A program made the translations under genes and the position numbers. The notes beneath the pieces were generated by a model that did no database searches, had not been told where the DNA came from, and saw only the letters and a list, made by a program, of their open reading frames with translations. From the NCBI RefSeq assembly GCF_017562075.2, contig NC_054085.1:30815039-30879038 (forward strand): 64,000 nt of DNA. Direction: 5' to 3'. The stretch comes from Anopheles merus (taxonomy: Eukaryota; Arthropoda; Insecta; Diptera; Culicidae). Of the stretch, positions 20,426 through 35,099 are shown piece after piece (position 1 is the stretch's first letter; each line of letters opens with the position of its first letter).

Positions 20426-23400
20426 TGAGAGAAAGAGTTGAAAAAACACTCGCTCCTTCACGAAGAGGTGCGCAATATAAATGGGTTGGTCTGTTTTGGA
20501 GCACCTTTTGGGTCGTGCGATTGAATGTTACTCCCTTCCCATGCCTTCCTCTCTTTCTCTCCCTCTCTCCCATTCTGTAAGGAAAGCAGTTGGAAGTGTG
20601 TTGCGATAAAGGAAAGCGACGAACCCCTGGCAAACCCATTAAAGCAACACCTAATTGGTAAACCGAACCGGACGGAGGGAACACGTGGAAGGGGATGGAA
20701 AATCGAACCAGAAGAACCGATATGCAAACGAAAGACGCAACGAACGCCGTGGTGTATAAATCATACGGAAATATTAATAGCATAGACAAATAGAAGCGGC
20801 ACCACCTCGTGGTCCGCTCGGTCTGTCGTGTGGCTGCTTTCTCTTGCGGACACGAGGTTCCATCTTTAAAGCTGCGTACTCCAGAGTACTGGAGTTCCTT
20901 ACACTGCGCCCCTGCGATAATGAGGGACCCGTGCTGACATTAAACAAAACTCGTCGTTGTCGTCCCGCATGTCCAATCTTCAAGGTCCCACACAAGCGCA
21001 ACGCGATGATGATGATGTGCCCGTGGTGGTAAAAGATCAAGAAATACCAATGCGCACGATCCAAAACACAAACACACCAATGAACCCTCGCCATTCCCGA
21101 AGAGGGTGGAATTCAATGCCTCTGGTGCGTCGGGAAGGGGAGACCTCATAATGAATATCCAAGGTTCACCAGCAACTTCAAGTTGTTGGGAGGGGGGGGG
21201 GTTTTATACATCTCCAGAAGATATCCTTCACCCTTCCATTACCCCGTTTTGTTTGTGAGGGTGGAGATGATAGGCCAAAACAGGCATAAGAGAGCACTGA
21301 AATGATTTAAACGTGTTTGCATCGATGATTCCGTTTAAGCTTACGCCCGTCACAAGATAGAGCATACACAACCGAGGCCCAGAGTGGGTGAAAGATTGAA
21401 TTAAAATGGATCGAACACCACCCTTCCTTGTGACCTCTCGCTCCCGTTTGGGGGGTAATGTGTGAGATTGTTTGTGTGTGTGTGCATTGCTTGATCCGTC
21501 GCCTTAATTCATTCACCCCTTTCTACGGTGTCGAAGGGGGAAGGCCACGTAGTCTTCCCGCTAAATAAGAACCATGTTGATCCAACGAAATTGTGGCCTC
21601 TCTCTCCTTTGCTTTCTCTCTCTTCTCACCTCACTCGAGTGGCGATTATGGTGTGTAATGATGGGAGGATTTTATATGTTCCCGCGTACGGTACACGTTC
21701 ATCACCCATCCACAATCCAATCCGATCCGTCCGTCCGGGCGATCGCGATAGGGAAATTACAGTCATCGAACTCCGGGGCCGGCCGCAAGAGCAAAAGCGT
21801 TCAGAAGATCTAGCAAAGCCGCTTGTTTAGTGAGACCATAAATAAACATTCCGGTGAGCTCTACACAACTCTTTATTGTAGTTCACCGATGTTTGAGACC
21901 AAGGAATTCTTCAAGGAATTCTTTACTACAAAAATTTTAGTGTAGTTTAGCGATCGTCCCTCAAATGTGACTCGCAATTTTGCACGCCTATCTGGTACCA
22001 GATTTTTGCCAACCCCGTAACATGCCCAATGTCAACATTGGCCACCTCGCCGATAACAACTCGATAAATAAATAATGTTCCAAATCGCGAAGGAAAGAAG
22101 AAGACGCACACCAGCGGGAAGAAAGGGGCGTCAGGAATTGTGTTGAATTAACGGACCAACTTCCAAGTGAACGGTCTGTCACTGCGCTGCGCAAATCGAA
22201 GCAGGCACCTCTCTCGGCAGACACATTCAGCTGTCACTGGTGCGATTAGGTTGGCTGGAAAGTTGCTTGACAAAGGTTACAAGTGGTTGGAGGATATAGA
22301 ATTTGTGTTCAAGAAATGATTCCTCAAACGGGTCTAGAATATCTCGACGGTGTAGTGACCTGCCAACACTTTGCGCGACGATCTAGCGACGGCTAGCCGA
22401 AGACCACAGCTAGAACCGAAGCATTAAATTCCAAACAAGCGTCCAATCGTCCCTCCAATCTCTAGCACATCAGGCATTGAAAAGGAAGAAGAAAGAATCA
22501 GCGTACGAGTGCCTCCTCATTTTCTTCTTCATTGTACCTCACTCCGTATGCCAGGGCCGTACATACTATAATCCGTCTTTCGTGAAGCCGTGAAAGAAAG
22601 CGCTCATCATCGGCGTTAACTGCAGCAAACACGGACAAACACGACGGACGCGCGCACACCAACACCATCAATTTAAAGCCATACACGGATGTGTACCACC
22701 CTAGCCCCGCGTGGAAAGGGTAAATAATATTTCTCCTTTTCTCTTTCCGCGCTTATCCGATCCGAGCCTTCCGAGAGAGCCCATTCCCTACAGCCAACGT
22801 TCTCTGGGGTGGTGAAGACCGCGGATTATTGGTTTTACTAATTCATTAGCGCGATGAAATTGAAAAATGATTCCAGTAACCAGATCTTCGTGTGGTCGGT
22901 GTGTGCGAGGGGGAAGCAGTGGCCATGGTATTAAGGTTAGCGTGATGTTGTCTTCACCTCCACCGCCCCGAACCTCTCCGCACTTTCCGTCGCTGTCAGC
23001 TCCTCGTCAGCTAATTCAATCCAACACCACGAAAGGTACTCCAAAAGATCGCGGCGAACCATCCCCTGCCTCACAACACCACCAGCGGCGGGTTGAAGGA
23101 GCGCACCCACACCCGCACCGTACGGACTTTGGGCCGTTTCGAAGAGTGCCTGCTTTGATATTGATGAAGTTTCATTACAATCACATTCCGAGGCGATTTC
23201 TGAGGTTAAGGCTGGAGGAGCACAGCACTGAACCACGCTGCTTAACGGTTAACACCTTTTCTCGATGCCTTCCGACAGGCTTCTCTCCACTTAACGTAGT
23301 TCACCATCCCCAAGGGTAATTAGAATGCAAGACGAGAGATCGACCACCTTCCAGGCCGCCGTCGCTTTGGCGGAGGCACTCCGGGACGGCATTAAATCCG

Positions 23401-26400
23401 TGTGTTTGTGTGTGGTTGTTTCTCTTCTTCTTCACCTTCTTCACAGTTGTACACTCCTATAGGGTATCCTCCAACCGGGGGTTTGAGTCTTCAGAGAAAT
23501 CAACTTCTGTCGGCGTCTTCTTACGACGCTTCTCCTAAACGATCACATTGTTCCACTGCCGGGCGCTGTCATTTGTCTAACTTTTTTGGGGAAGTTTCGG
23601 TGTTTCAAATTACCATTAAACGCACAACGGTGTCGTTTCACACGTGCGTAATAGTAGCTTTAGAAGTACGACCGAAGAAGGAATTTAAAACCCACCGAGA
23701 ACAAAACATCTCGTTTATTCGCACACAACTTTTTTCTTTCTTTTCACAGTTCCCGGCACGGCAATACACACTCACACACTACGGCACTACAGCAACACAC
23801 ACAGCTGGACAACTGTCACTTTGCATCCGCGAGATTTGCAGGAACTTCAAACAAAACAGTCCAATTTGCAACTTTTGATTAAGCTCTTAATCAGGTCCTC
23901 GAGAACCTCTTAAGACTCTCCTTAGAACTAAAACAAGCTGCCATAATAAGGCGCTGAGACACTTGGAGGAGCATCTCGCATCAGTTCCGTGCTTCCCGTC
24001 CGACGAGGTCGTCGTAATTAGACGTACGAAACGCAGCGAACGACTACGCGATGATGTTCCAAGTATGCCCATTGCCCCGAAACGCCGGCGAAAGGATGCG
24101 ATTGCGCAGACTCTGCACAGTGTCCTTCGCCGCGTCTTGGTAGTGGTCGTCGTCGTCGTCATCGTCTTGGCCGTCGCTGTTACCGCCGTTTGTCCTCATC
24201 GCGACAAAAAGTCTTTTTACAAGCCAAGAAAAAAAAAGATCCGAATAGAGCACAGCCGTTCTTTTAATCTCTGCTCGAGTGCCTTTGAGGCACCGAGTGG
24301 CCGGGCAGAGTGAGTATGACTCAACGGTATGATTAATAGATGCTGAACATAATTAATTCTAAAGCCTTTTTGGAAACAGCGCGTTTCAGAATAAACGTCG
24401 TACTGATCATTCCGATTTGAAGACTATTGGTAGAAGAAATATAGGTTTTTTTCAAAATCCTGGAAATTCAAATCCTTTAACTGTGACATCAAAATTATTT
24501 GGGAACTTCCTGCCTAAGCTTATCTGCATATTATTGTAATATCTTAGACATGTCCGCTTGAAGCTTTATAAGCTAAATTCTAATTAGATTCCCCTGAATT
24601 TGTTTAGTAAGAGTAGTTTAGTAGTCTAAGACATACTTAAAAGCCAAATATCTTCTAAACTCACACTGTACAATATCAACCACGTACTATAAACATAAAT
24701 AAATCAATAATAATCCCCCGTTTTGACACACCTGATCAAGTTCAATAGCTCCTCTACTGCTGCATACCTGAGGCGAGATGGATGCAAAACCACTTCTTGC
24801 CCGGAAATGCTTGAGCTTTTCACTTTACAATCTTCTTGGCGTACGGACGGGCGGGCTCCGTGTGCTCGAGGCAACAGCGCCCAGTACTTAAGCGTCGGCC
24901 ATCACATCCACGTAGTAAAGGGGATGGTGGGTTAGTGGGTGTCACCTTGAATGTGTGTGTGTGTGTGTGTGCGTTTGACTTGGCGAATACACGAATATCC
25001 TTTTCTTTTCCTCCCAGAGTTCCTCACCTCCTTCACGCCAAGTAGAGGCAAGAGAGGAAAAATCTTATTTTCCATACGAGTTTCCTTTTTCTCCTTGCTG
25101 ATTTCTTCACCCCACTTGCAATTCAAATGTGCCGCAGGAGGAGAAAAAGGACATGAAATAGAAGAAGAAAAAAAAACGACACGAACGCGTCGCGTTCACC
25201 CGTCATGGAAACTTTCAAGTATTTCGTATCCAATTTAAATTTACTTTCGCTCTCTACTATCCTTCGTTCCGCGAGCTTCGCTTATACGCTGTGTGCCCTC
25301 CCCCCGCTTGGCGTTGGCCGGCGCCACAGCATCCTTGGCAAAGGGCACAACCATCGTCCCCCCGTGCGCAATCTTCTTCCCCGTCGCTCGTTCCCGTCCA
25401 CCAAAATGAGCCAATCTTATTACAGAGAACCGACCCACGCCTTTCCTTCCACTTTCTCTGCATTTCCCTTGCCCGGTGAAAAACGCTATAAAAAAAAAGG
25501 AAAAATCAGCATCTACACGAACAACTTCCCTCGTCGTTCGCCCTCTCCTATTGCCACCATTAGAGGACAACGTCCTTTTCCTGCTCGTTAGCGTATCGAC
25601 GCGGCATGCTAACGAAGCGAGAAGCGAGCAGCAACATCATTCATCTCGCTTTGTCGTTTGCTGTTTTTTTTCTCACTTCTACTTCGCGTGTTGGTGTGAG
25701 TGTGTATGTGTGTGTTTTTCCTTTTTCAGACTTTCCCTTCGCTTTCCCCGCTTTTGTCCCCGCTGGCCAATAAATTGAACGCGCGCGCTTCTAGTGATAA
25801 GGGAATTTTCTTGCTGTTTTTTTCTTCTTTTTTGTTGCTTACTCTTTTTAGCGTTTTTTTTTTTTCATCCAATCTACCCCTCCCCTGCTCTGCCGCCCGT
25901 TGCTATCCCAACGGATGGAAAACAGCGATGCAAAGGGGGTGTACAGGGAGGCACATTGTAAGAAAAGAAATCAAACACACTTTCTTGAATTTCCATCAAA
26001 GCAAGCAGCGACGGTTGCTGATGGTGGTTGGAAAGCAGAGGAAAATCCCTTCACATGCACACAGACACACATACACACATACATACTCCGTCCGGCAAAA
26101 TGAACGGGAACGGAAGGAAAATTTTGCTTCTTCGCAGAGCTTCACATGTGTGTCGCATCGTACCACACACCCGCCCGCCGCGTGTCGCGCTCAATATACT
26201 TTCGCAGCATGATTTATTTCCATTTTTCAAAATTTGTTTTTTTTTTTGCACACACACACTCACACACACCAGCCACCCACCCGAACATAAACACACATAC
26301 GCCTGCATGTGTGGAAGTATTAGAGGGAGGTTTTTTTTCTTTGGTGTGCAATGGTGGTTCGATTCTAATATACAGCCGGATGTTATGAGAAGGTATTAAA

Positions 26401-26874
26401 ATGATATAACCAAAACGTACGTAACATCATCACGCTGCTAGCGATTAGCATTTTTTTTTTTTTTTTGGGGAGAGTGGCAAAACGAAATATTTTTACACCC
26501 TTTACGTGACGCGTATTTCTGGTTTCTGTAGATATCGAGATCAGCTTTCTGATTTTTGTTTTTTATTTGCATTTTTGTAGCATTTTTTCATATTTCCGCA
26601 AACATCTTGGTTCTTGGGGCTAAAATTACGATATTACGATAAAGCATGCTTGAACAACTTCAGAAAACGGATCTTACATATACTTTTGGTTCTATTGCTT
26701 GGTAGCAGACCACCATATCTACTAGATGTTCAAGTACATTATTTATGAGTTATGGTTCTCTTAAGATTTCTTTGATTAATGAGAAGTATATAGTGGAGTT
26801 CAAGAACAACCGACCAAAGCCACGAATATCCTACATACATTGCCCAGAGCATGAGTCCTGGACAATCCGTTCAG
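20341..26874. other. gene desert, first part
   Basis: No supportable gene in 6.5 kb. It holds a GA run (about 20395-20425), a G9 run near 21193, a GT run near 24953, CA runs near 26060 and 26255, and a T tract near 26452-26466. Open frames reach about 170 codons but are low-complexity or lack family features. It could be intronic or regulatory for a gene outside the window. Confidence 0.5.
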
Positions 26875-27100
26875 AGAGTCTAAACATTCTTGTCGAACTA
26901 CAAGCTCCGAATATCTTGAATATCTTAGCATAGGCCGTTTTGACAGTGACTCATACAATTGTAGAACGAACCTTATATTGATCCTAAAAGAGGTTATTAT
27001 TTGTTGAACTTTTCCAGAATCAAACTTAAACCTGGCTAGTTTACGACTCTACGAAATAGAAATCAATGAGCGAATAGAGCAGGTCATATAATCTATTGTA
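26875..27100 (+). repeat. tandem-type duplication, copy 1
   Basis: Begins AGAGTCTAAACATTCTTGTC and ends AGGTCATATAATCTATTGTA. The same beginning, order and end recur 283 bp downstream. The internal blocks GTTTACGACTCTACG and AATCAATGAGCGAATAGA are shared. Confidence 0.85.
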
Positions 27101-27157
27101 TGGAATACTAACCAGAATACTAGAGTACCAGAAGACTAACTAACCAGAATACACACC

Positions 27158-27406
27158 AGAGTCTAAACATTCTTGTCGAGCTATAAGCTCCGAATATCTT
27201 CAATATTTTGGCATTGGAAAGATCTGAAATGTTTTCCTCAGTGACTCATATACTTGTAGAACGAGTAGCTATTAAACCTTATATTGAGCCTATACGAGAT
27301 TATGGTTTTGTTGAACTTTTAAGAATGTAACATAGATCTGACTGGTTTACGACTCTACGGAATAGAAATCAATGAGCGAATAGAACAGGTCATATAATCT
27401 ATTGTA
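27158..27406 (+). repeat. tandem-type duplication, copy 2
   Basis: Second copy of 26875-27100, slightly longer because of small insertions near 27213 and 27265. The copies are separated by 57 bp. Confidence 0.85.
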
Positions 27407-27805
27407 GTCGAGATCTAATTTATGGCAGGCAATTCCGATTTACAAGGACTCTAACTAATGGTATAGCTTGAGTATTCATGTATGATTTCGAAAGATTCTT
27501 TTTGAATGTTCTGAGCCGTTCAACATAACTGTTTGTAGACATCCGCAACAGGAATAGGCTCATAGGGATATTCAGTTGTGATATTCGTTGATGAGACTTT
27601 GTAAGAGAATCAAGTACTCTATCACACAATGGCTGTTATTTGATACATTCTCCAAAGATTTTTAAAATGACCAGAGCTTTTTTAATCCTACAAAAGTGGA
27701 AAGCATTAATGACTGTCCTAAAATGACGTTCGATTTCAAGAAACAATCTCGTTACAGACATAGGCAGACCGTAAAACTGTTGCAATATCTAATAAACACG
27801 TCCAA

Positions 27806-27830
27806 CCTGTTGTCCCGGGCGCCATGTGTG
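27806..27830 (-). mobile_element. possible LTR end with primer-binding site (remnant)
   Basis: On the minus strand a sequence ending ..ACACACA is followed at once by TGGCGCCCGGGACAACAGG. A CA end next to TGGCGCCCG is the arrangement of a retroviral-type LTR and tRNA primer-binding site; the first nine bases match a Lys-type site, the rest does not. No gag or pol frame follows on the minus strand and no matching second LTR was found, so this is at best a remnant and may be coincidence. Confidence 0.3.
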
Positions 27831-30800
27831 TCCACAAACTTTTTTGGACCTTAAATTTAACAACGGGACAACACAACGGCCGAATAGCAACTGTCGCTGT
27901 GCAGTAGTTTCAGACCGAACCTACCAGGACAATCTTTAATGGCAGCAGCGCTTGAGTTAATGACTGAACGGAACTGCCATGCTCCAAAGACCGCCCAGGT
28001 AAGACTCGTCCAGGGGATAGACCTTTGACTGGATGGAACGTTCCCTTTTTCGCTCCGGTAGCGCATCTGTCACCTTCCGGAGGCCACCGGTTCTCTTTCA
28101 CCATCCGCTGGAATCTCCACTGTTCCGGGCGTCCCTGTGCGTTTCCACCGTATGTCTCGTGAGCAAATAATCAATTAGTCGACCGTTTCACTACACACAG
28201 CACACCGTTTCCTTCTTCACGCTGTACGAAATTCTTCCCGCATGGTGCCGAAAGAACGGACTTGGAAGTGGAGTGGAAGCAGGGAAACCCCGATAAAGCG
28301 GGTGGGAATACCGAGACGACCTCACCTCCGCAAACGACTCCGATGACAACGGGCAGGTCATAAATTATATTTCATTTCGCTTTGTTACAACAACACTCCA
28401 CTCCACCATCACTTCCATCACCCTCCGATCAGCAACCAAAAAAAACACGATTATGGAATGGTGGCATAAACCGAAGTGAATCGAAGCCAGAAGGTAAGAG
28501 ATGAGTAAAAATAAAAAAACCCCAAGCAAGCAACCAAACGAAAGGAAAACTGGCATTGGCCGGGGACGAGGCGACGCCGGGCGACTCCAAAAAGGATATC
28601 GACAAATCAACAAAACTCTGGGAATATACGAGGAGACAAAACCAAACGCAACGAAGAAACTACTGGCCAGATACATTTGGAGTGCAGCCGAAAATCGAGA
28701 TCGAACGCTTATGGTGCGGCCCCCTCCGTAGCAAAACCAGTGACGAAGGAAAGTGATGGGAGATAAGTATCGAAAGGGCACAAACAAAAAAAAACAAGAA
28801 AAATAATACCAGACGAACGAAAATTCGTGGCCGAACGCAAGTGTGTACTGGACTGGGAAGGAAGGAAGGACCAAACGAAGGGAGGACTAGCAAACACACA
28901 CACACACACAAGCATAGTTACAGGACAGATGGAAACACGTTAGGCAAACGTTAAAACAAGGATGTGAAACGGCAAAGATAGTGCCAAAAGGAATAGAAAA
29001 AAGGGCAAAACCCCTTGAAAAAAAGGAAGAGCAAAAGCAGCAAACCGATAAAATACACACCACAACTGCACACACACACACACCGATAAAACAAAACAAA
29101 AAGATACACAAAAAATCCGTTTTGCTTCGATTCGTTGCAAAGGACGGTGCAAGGATTTTGCTGGTTCGGGCATGGTGAGGACCCAACAGGAGGTTACCAT
29201 GCTTTTTATGGTTTGTTGGTTTCGGGCCCTTAACGAGGTAAGATAGTGGGTGCATGTGCCTGCCCAGGGGGATGGTTTTGTTTACTTTCGAACTGTCAAC
29301 TGTGCGTGTGTGGGTGTGGGTGTGTGTGGTAGACGCACTATCTAAACCGCAACAGCAACAACACCACCGTGCGCACGCCTAGACCTTCCACCGTGACGAT
29401 CGTAAAATAAATTTATAGCACCTAGAGGGCACACGAAAGGACGCTCTTAGGAGATGGGAATTTATGTTCGATGAAGCGGAAGGGGCAGGAAAGGTTTTAT
29501 TAATTTTCTAATATTTGCTCGGACGTACCTTCCGAGCCGAACAGCCGAAAGGAAGTGCAGGACGCTTTTATCCCTTTATTTCCGGAGTGCTTTGCTTCGG
29601 TGTGAGTGATGCGATCGTGTGATCGATGTTGATCGTATCTCTCCGGTGTCACGTTCCTTCAACGGTGTGCGTTATCCGTGCGTGAATCTCGAATTTGTCT
29701 AGCGGGTTTATTAATGACTCAATCGTGGTGTAGTTGATGTTGGTGAATCTGTTGACCTAAAAGCTGGAAGAAAAGACAAAGTTAAGGACATTTTATTAAA
29801 AATGCGAAAATTGTTAAACTCCTAACATTTATTATTGATATTCAACCCAAGCATACAAGATGTTGAAAATTTGTACAATATTTTCAAAATTAATATTATA
29901 TGCATTTTGTTGCATTGGATGGAAATGAAATATCAGATTGATACGGATTACAGGGTTTTCCAAGCAATATTCGAATGTGCACATCATTATTAGCCGTCTA
30001 TTCGATGATTTTCAACAGCTGTTATACATTAGCATCACAACAAAGTTTCAGTTCTTATACATGATTTTCAACAACATCACAAAGAACTGCCAAACTCAAC
30101 CTAGCTTGGGACTTGTTGAGAGTCATGTGCAAGAACTGATTTAATTAATGGGATGCAAATACAACATTTGACAGCTGTTGAAAAACATCTTGCAAGCAAT
30201 GAGAAATGTTGTTGACATTCTAAATTGGCTCGGAAAATTCTGTAACATCTTGCACGTGGTGAATAGCAAAGTTTACATTCGAAAGTGGCATGAACACCCC
30301 GTCCGTTCGTTCCCCAAGCCTTTACATAATGTTTTTGATATCAGCGCGAGAAATACGCGGTATACTAGTCCAATAACCAACTGTACACACACTAATGACG
30401 CGTAATAATATTTGACACTCTTCTCATTATGAACATTCTTTCCGGTACAGGTCCGCTACGATGGTTCAATGCGAAAGTTCGTCCGCTCTGTTACTTCCAA
30501 CTTCAAAATCCTTGGGATCAAATCTGCTTGTAGAAGTTGAATATAAAACATTTCGTAAGATAAACTTGCATATGTTGTGCATCAAGAAGGTGCCTGAATA
30601 AACTACAGGTGAGTTCTTAACCCTGACTTTTGGTAGCCATGATGGATGGAGATTTCAATGGAGGTTGGCAGAGATAGCGAGTGAAATGTTGGCTGATGAC
30701 TTTGTATGAAACTTCGAATGAAACTAACTGTCAAATGAAGATTTGTCAAAGTACACAGGATGGACCAACCTGTAGTAATATACGGTCCTTGTGAATGTGG

Positions 30801-33800
30801 ATATCAATACAGCAAAAAAAACAGAGCCTACTATTTGTACCTCATGTTTGTCGGTCGAGCCTAAAATGCTTAAAATGAACTGACTATTGAACCCGGTTTG
30901 CGACTCCCTGTAGAAGAAATTTCGGCGTCGGAATTGGGCCGTAAAATGGGTCGAAATTTGGACATTTCATAAGATTGTGTTACTTGTTTACTTAACGAGA
31001 TAAAATATTGCTTTTTCGGAAGTATTTTGACCAGTTGGAAGAATTCACTCGATCACAAAATGGACCTTAAACCATAAACCACATATTTCAAGCATCGCAA
31101 CTGGAAAATCACTCGTCTCAAAATGGAACACGTCCCTCTCGTTCTGGTTGCGATAATTATTTTTATGATTTAACAAGCTCACAAAAAGCTGTCCGCTCGT
31201 CCACTCTTCCTACCATCATCATAATTCGTCACACTGCAACACATGCACACACGCTTGCGCGTACAAAGTGTGAAATAGCACTTCTAATATTCAGCGCACC
31301 ACGCTGCTCCGCCCGGGTCCAGTACAAAACGGATGTCGTTCATTAACTGATCAAATTATGATAATTAACACTCCCATTCTCGCGCTACAACTCTCTCTCT
31401 CTCTCTCTCTAGTCGAGTGTCGTTCTGCGCTATGGTCACTAAACGTGCGCTGCCACGCATTGATGTTAATTAAAGATTAGAGAATGTGTTTTTTTTTCGC
31501 CCTCCCCGGGGGAAGTGATTTGAATGTTTGGACCTTTCACTAAACCCCAGGAACAGCCATCAAGCAATGCCGGGTGGCACCCGACGAAACACACGCTGTG
31601 GGTATGTATTGTGATTTGTTGTGAAAAGCCCCTGGAAGCACTTGAGAATCGTGCGTGTATATGAGTGGAATATGTTCCACGGAACTGTACGCACCAGCAT
31701 ATAACGAGGCCATGAGGGAAATGGGAAGTAGAGCCCATCATCCTCATTTACCTCGGTTTTGGAAGAGTGTACACCCTACCCCATACCCCGGATGTGGTAA
31801 TTGTTTAGGGCGGTCGGGCACAAGCTGACCGAGCAGACATCATTAAGGGGTTTTTTGGTGCTGCTACTGCTGCTACTAAATGATTTGATTTTTCTACTGA
31901 ATTTAATTTAATATACATTTTTCTAACTTCAATACGAAAGTGGCACTCTTTATACGCACACACAAGCCATGACACAAGGCCACAACGGTACAGCTCCTTC
32001 ACAGCTGGCAACAGCAGCTGGCAAAGCAACACGATTCCTACCGTGCGCTGTTTGTTTCACACCTTTTTTTTTGCCAGCGATCGTTTAGCTTCTGCAATGT
32101 CCCTCGCCTTTGGGGTTTGGTATAATTTTTGCAAATTAGTTGCTAATTTATGACCAAAGCGCTACCTCTCGCCTAACCGTTCACCCGGCGTAAGCAGGGT
32201 TACAGGACGCAACGTACAGTCTTAGTGCTTTATGTAGCAATCTTGCTGGTAACATATCAGCGAAACCATCTCTTTGACATCTGTTTCCGGTTCCACCTGG
32301 TGCTTGGTGCTGTGATGCAACATGATCTTCAGACATTTGCGACGAATTGTTTTGAGAAAGGATAGAGCAGAATAAAAGATGAAGGGTTACACTATTTTGG
32401 AAACATATTAAAACATTGCTCAAGAGTTTCTGCAGCCAATTTGCAATTATTAAGCAAAATGTATCTTTTATGTTAAAACTTTCTTCTAAATACAAAAAAT
32501 AAAATAAAATTAACAAAGCTACTTAACTAAAGATTGTTACCAGGCGTAGCCGGTACGTTACAGACTCATAAGAGGTTAGCTCATGTATAATTGAATGTAA
32601 TGGTTGATATACTGAAGCATAATTATTTAAGAAACGTTAAAAACTGTTAGAATCGGCCTTTAAAGTTACCTAAAAGTATTATATTTCCTTTCAAACATAA
32701 AACAATGCGGTAATATATCTTTGGTTGTAAACTTTTGTCGAAATCTAATATGGAGGATCTCGGAACTGTCAATTAGGTATGGAAAGTAAAACCCGGATGA
32801 TGGCATATTGTTCCGCTGACAGGCTGAAAATTCAGCTTTCTAGCTTTCTAATATACCAGCTTTCTAACTTGAAATAGATAAAGGGTCATACATTACACCC
32901 AAATTCATTATTACTGCATAGACTTGCAAGATACAGAGGTTTTCCATGTGATCTGATGAAGCAGGTTTACTTTAGGTACATTAGGTGATACTGTTATGCT
33001 TATGCCTTGTTTGTGATTAAAACTAAACACGCTGAAACCCCCTGTAAATGGTTCATGTTTGATGTGCTACAACTGTGATAATGAATTCAACTATGACTAA
33101 GAACTGAACGGAACTATCAAGTTGAAGTACATGACTACAACCTTGTCAGCGCATCGACAGGCTATCGAATGGAGTGTAATGTTCGATGCGCGATTTTATG
33201 TTGTCCTACTAACAGAGAACCATTACAATTTCATTAGATTATATCACAAAAACATATCAATATCGAGTGTCACAATTGTTATCTAATACGTTAAAATGGC
33301 TTTCGAGTACAATTTAGGGGGATTTGTGGTATTCAGTTTGTATCTGGAATTCAATGTCACAAGTCATTTAAAGGGAATTGATGCGCTAAACGATGCAAAA
33401 AAAGGATACGAAACTATGTGAAAGATCACCATTTGAAATTCGCCACAGGAAGAAGGTCATTCTTCACATCAAAACCAAGATCATCACACAAGCAGATGTC
33501 AAAGTAAACACAACCCTTGAGGCTACTGCTAAAGGTACTGTGCTTGCTACCGGTTCCACCCAAATGCAGTGATTTACGCCGAACACGGTTAGCATAAGCT
33601 GGCAAGCAAGATGATTGTTTTTCTCATCGTAAAATTTGCCCGACATTCCTGGTGAACACACCAATGGAATCATAATTTAACCACGCTTGACAGTGCCACC
33701 AGAGCCTTGCGAGCAGCAGTGATCGCCCCAAGCTCGACGGTCCCCGTCCGTCCACAGAACACACAGAAGAAATAATTTCAATTCTGCATAATCAATTTTT

Positions 33801-34850
33801 CTTCTCTGACCTCCTCTATCCCTGCCACCAGACTTGTCTGTCTTTCCCCGTTTTTCCTCCCCACGGTGACGCGTCATGCACCGCTGCTTGGACGGACGGG
33901 AGAAGCAAACTGCTTCTGTTGCGGTTCGTTTTATGATTTAAAAACAATCGTAATCGTCATTTTATCGTCGTCGTCCCGTTAGGTGGAAACGACGCTAAAA
34001 GAAACAAATGTCATTTGCTGCGGAAAGAAAAGGCAAGGTGGAGTTGGGTGAGAGGCCCCACATTAAATCGAATTGCATTTGTATCTGTTTTTTTTTAGTC
34101 TTTCCTTCCCCCCTCCCGCTAGCAATGAGTTTGATTGTTTCAGTACAAAATTACAGAACAACAATGTTGTTAGTGTGGCGTGTCTGTACATACGCAGTAA
34201 GCACCGCAAATGAGCAAGACCGTCTTTTCTACGCATGGGACGGCAGCCATAGACAATTATATAGCACCCATCTACCCCCAGAGCTTCCCCTCAGGCTGAC
34301 ACACGAGCAGGAAGGGTTAGTGGGGGTTGTGGAGATAATTGGTAGCGTGTAAAGCGAATATGCTACCTTCAAATGTCACATCACGGTGCGTGTGTGTGTG
34401 TGTGTGTGTGTGTGTACTCCGATTGGAGAGGATGGGCATGTGAAGAGGAATTTAATTCTACTCCCCCACTCGTCCAGTCGTCGTCGTTGGCCCTATGGCC
34501 ATTAACGTTTCCCCCACACGTGGCACGGACACGGAGGGTCGGATGTGCAGCATTGTGTCAGACGGGGTTCACGGTTCACATGCACAATTCAACCGAAAAC
34601 AAAATCATCATCCCTAGCCATGTGTGTCGGGGAATCTTAATGCGTTTTTTTTACTTTTAATTTGATGCCATTTATAAAATTTCTTCACTTTTCACATTGT
34701 GAGTAAGGGTGCGTAAATTTACGACCATGTGACTCTCATGGCACACCTTCGGAAGGTTCCACGGAATAAGGTTATTAGTAGTTTATGTTAATGCCCTAAT
34801 CGGTTGTATTTACTCATCCAGTAGATGACATCATCTTCAAAACATTTGAC
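27831..34850. other. gene desert, middle part
   Basis: No supportable gene in 7 kb. There is a CT run at 31390-31411, CA runs near 28890 and 29073, and otherwise mixed AT-rich sequence. Open frames are short and without recognisable domains. Confidence 0.5.
34390..34413 (+). repeat. (GT)n microsatellite
   Basis: Twelve GT units. Confidence 0.9.
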
Positions 34851-35099
34851 ATCAGTATCCCAATATTTGTATATTTGAAGCAATCATATGATCAGAGCCT
34901 GTTTGGAACTACAAAGATGTAAAGCAAGTTGATATAAATATCTCAATATTCGTATATTTGAAGCAATCATATGATCAGAGTCTATTTTGAACTTCAAAGA
35001 TGTAAAGCAAGTTGATATCAGTATCCCAATATTTGTATATTTGAAGGAATCATATGATCAGAGCCTGTTTGGAACTACAAAGATATAAAGTAAGTTCTT
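34851..35099 (+). repeat. three tandem copies of an 83-bp unit
   Basis: Units start at 34851, 34934 and 35017, exactly 83 bp apart. Each runs from ATCAGTATCCCAATATTTGT-like sequence through GAAGCAATCATATGATCAGA to AAAGCAAGTTGAT. Units 1 and 3 are closer to each other than either is to unit 2. The palindrome-rich CATATGATCA is kept in all three. Confidence 0.92.
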
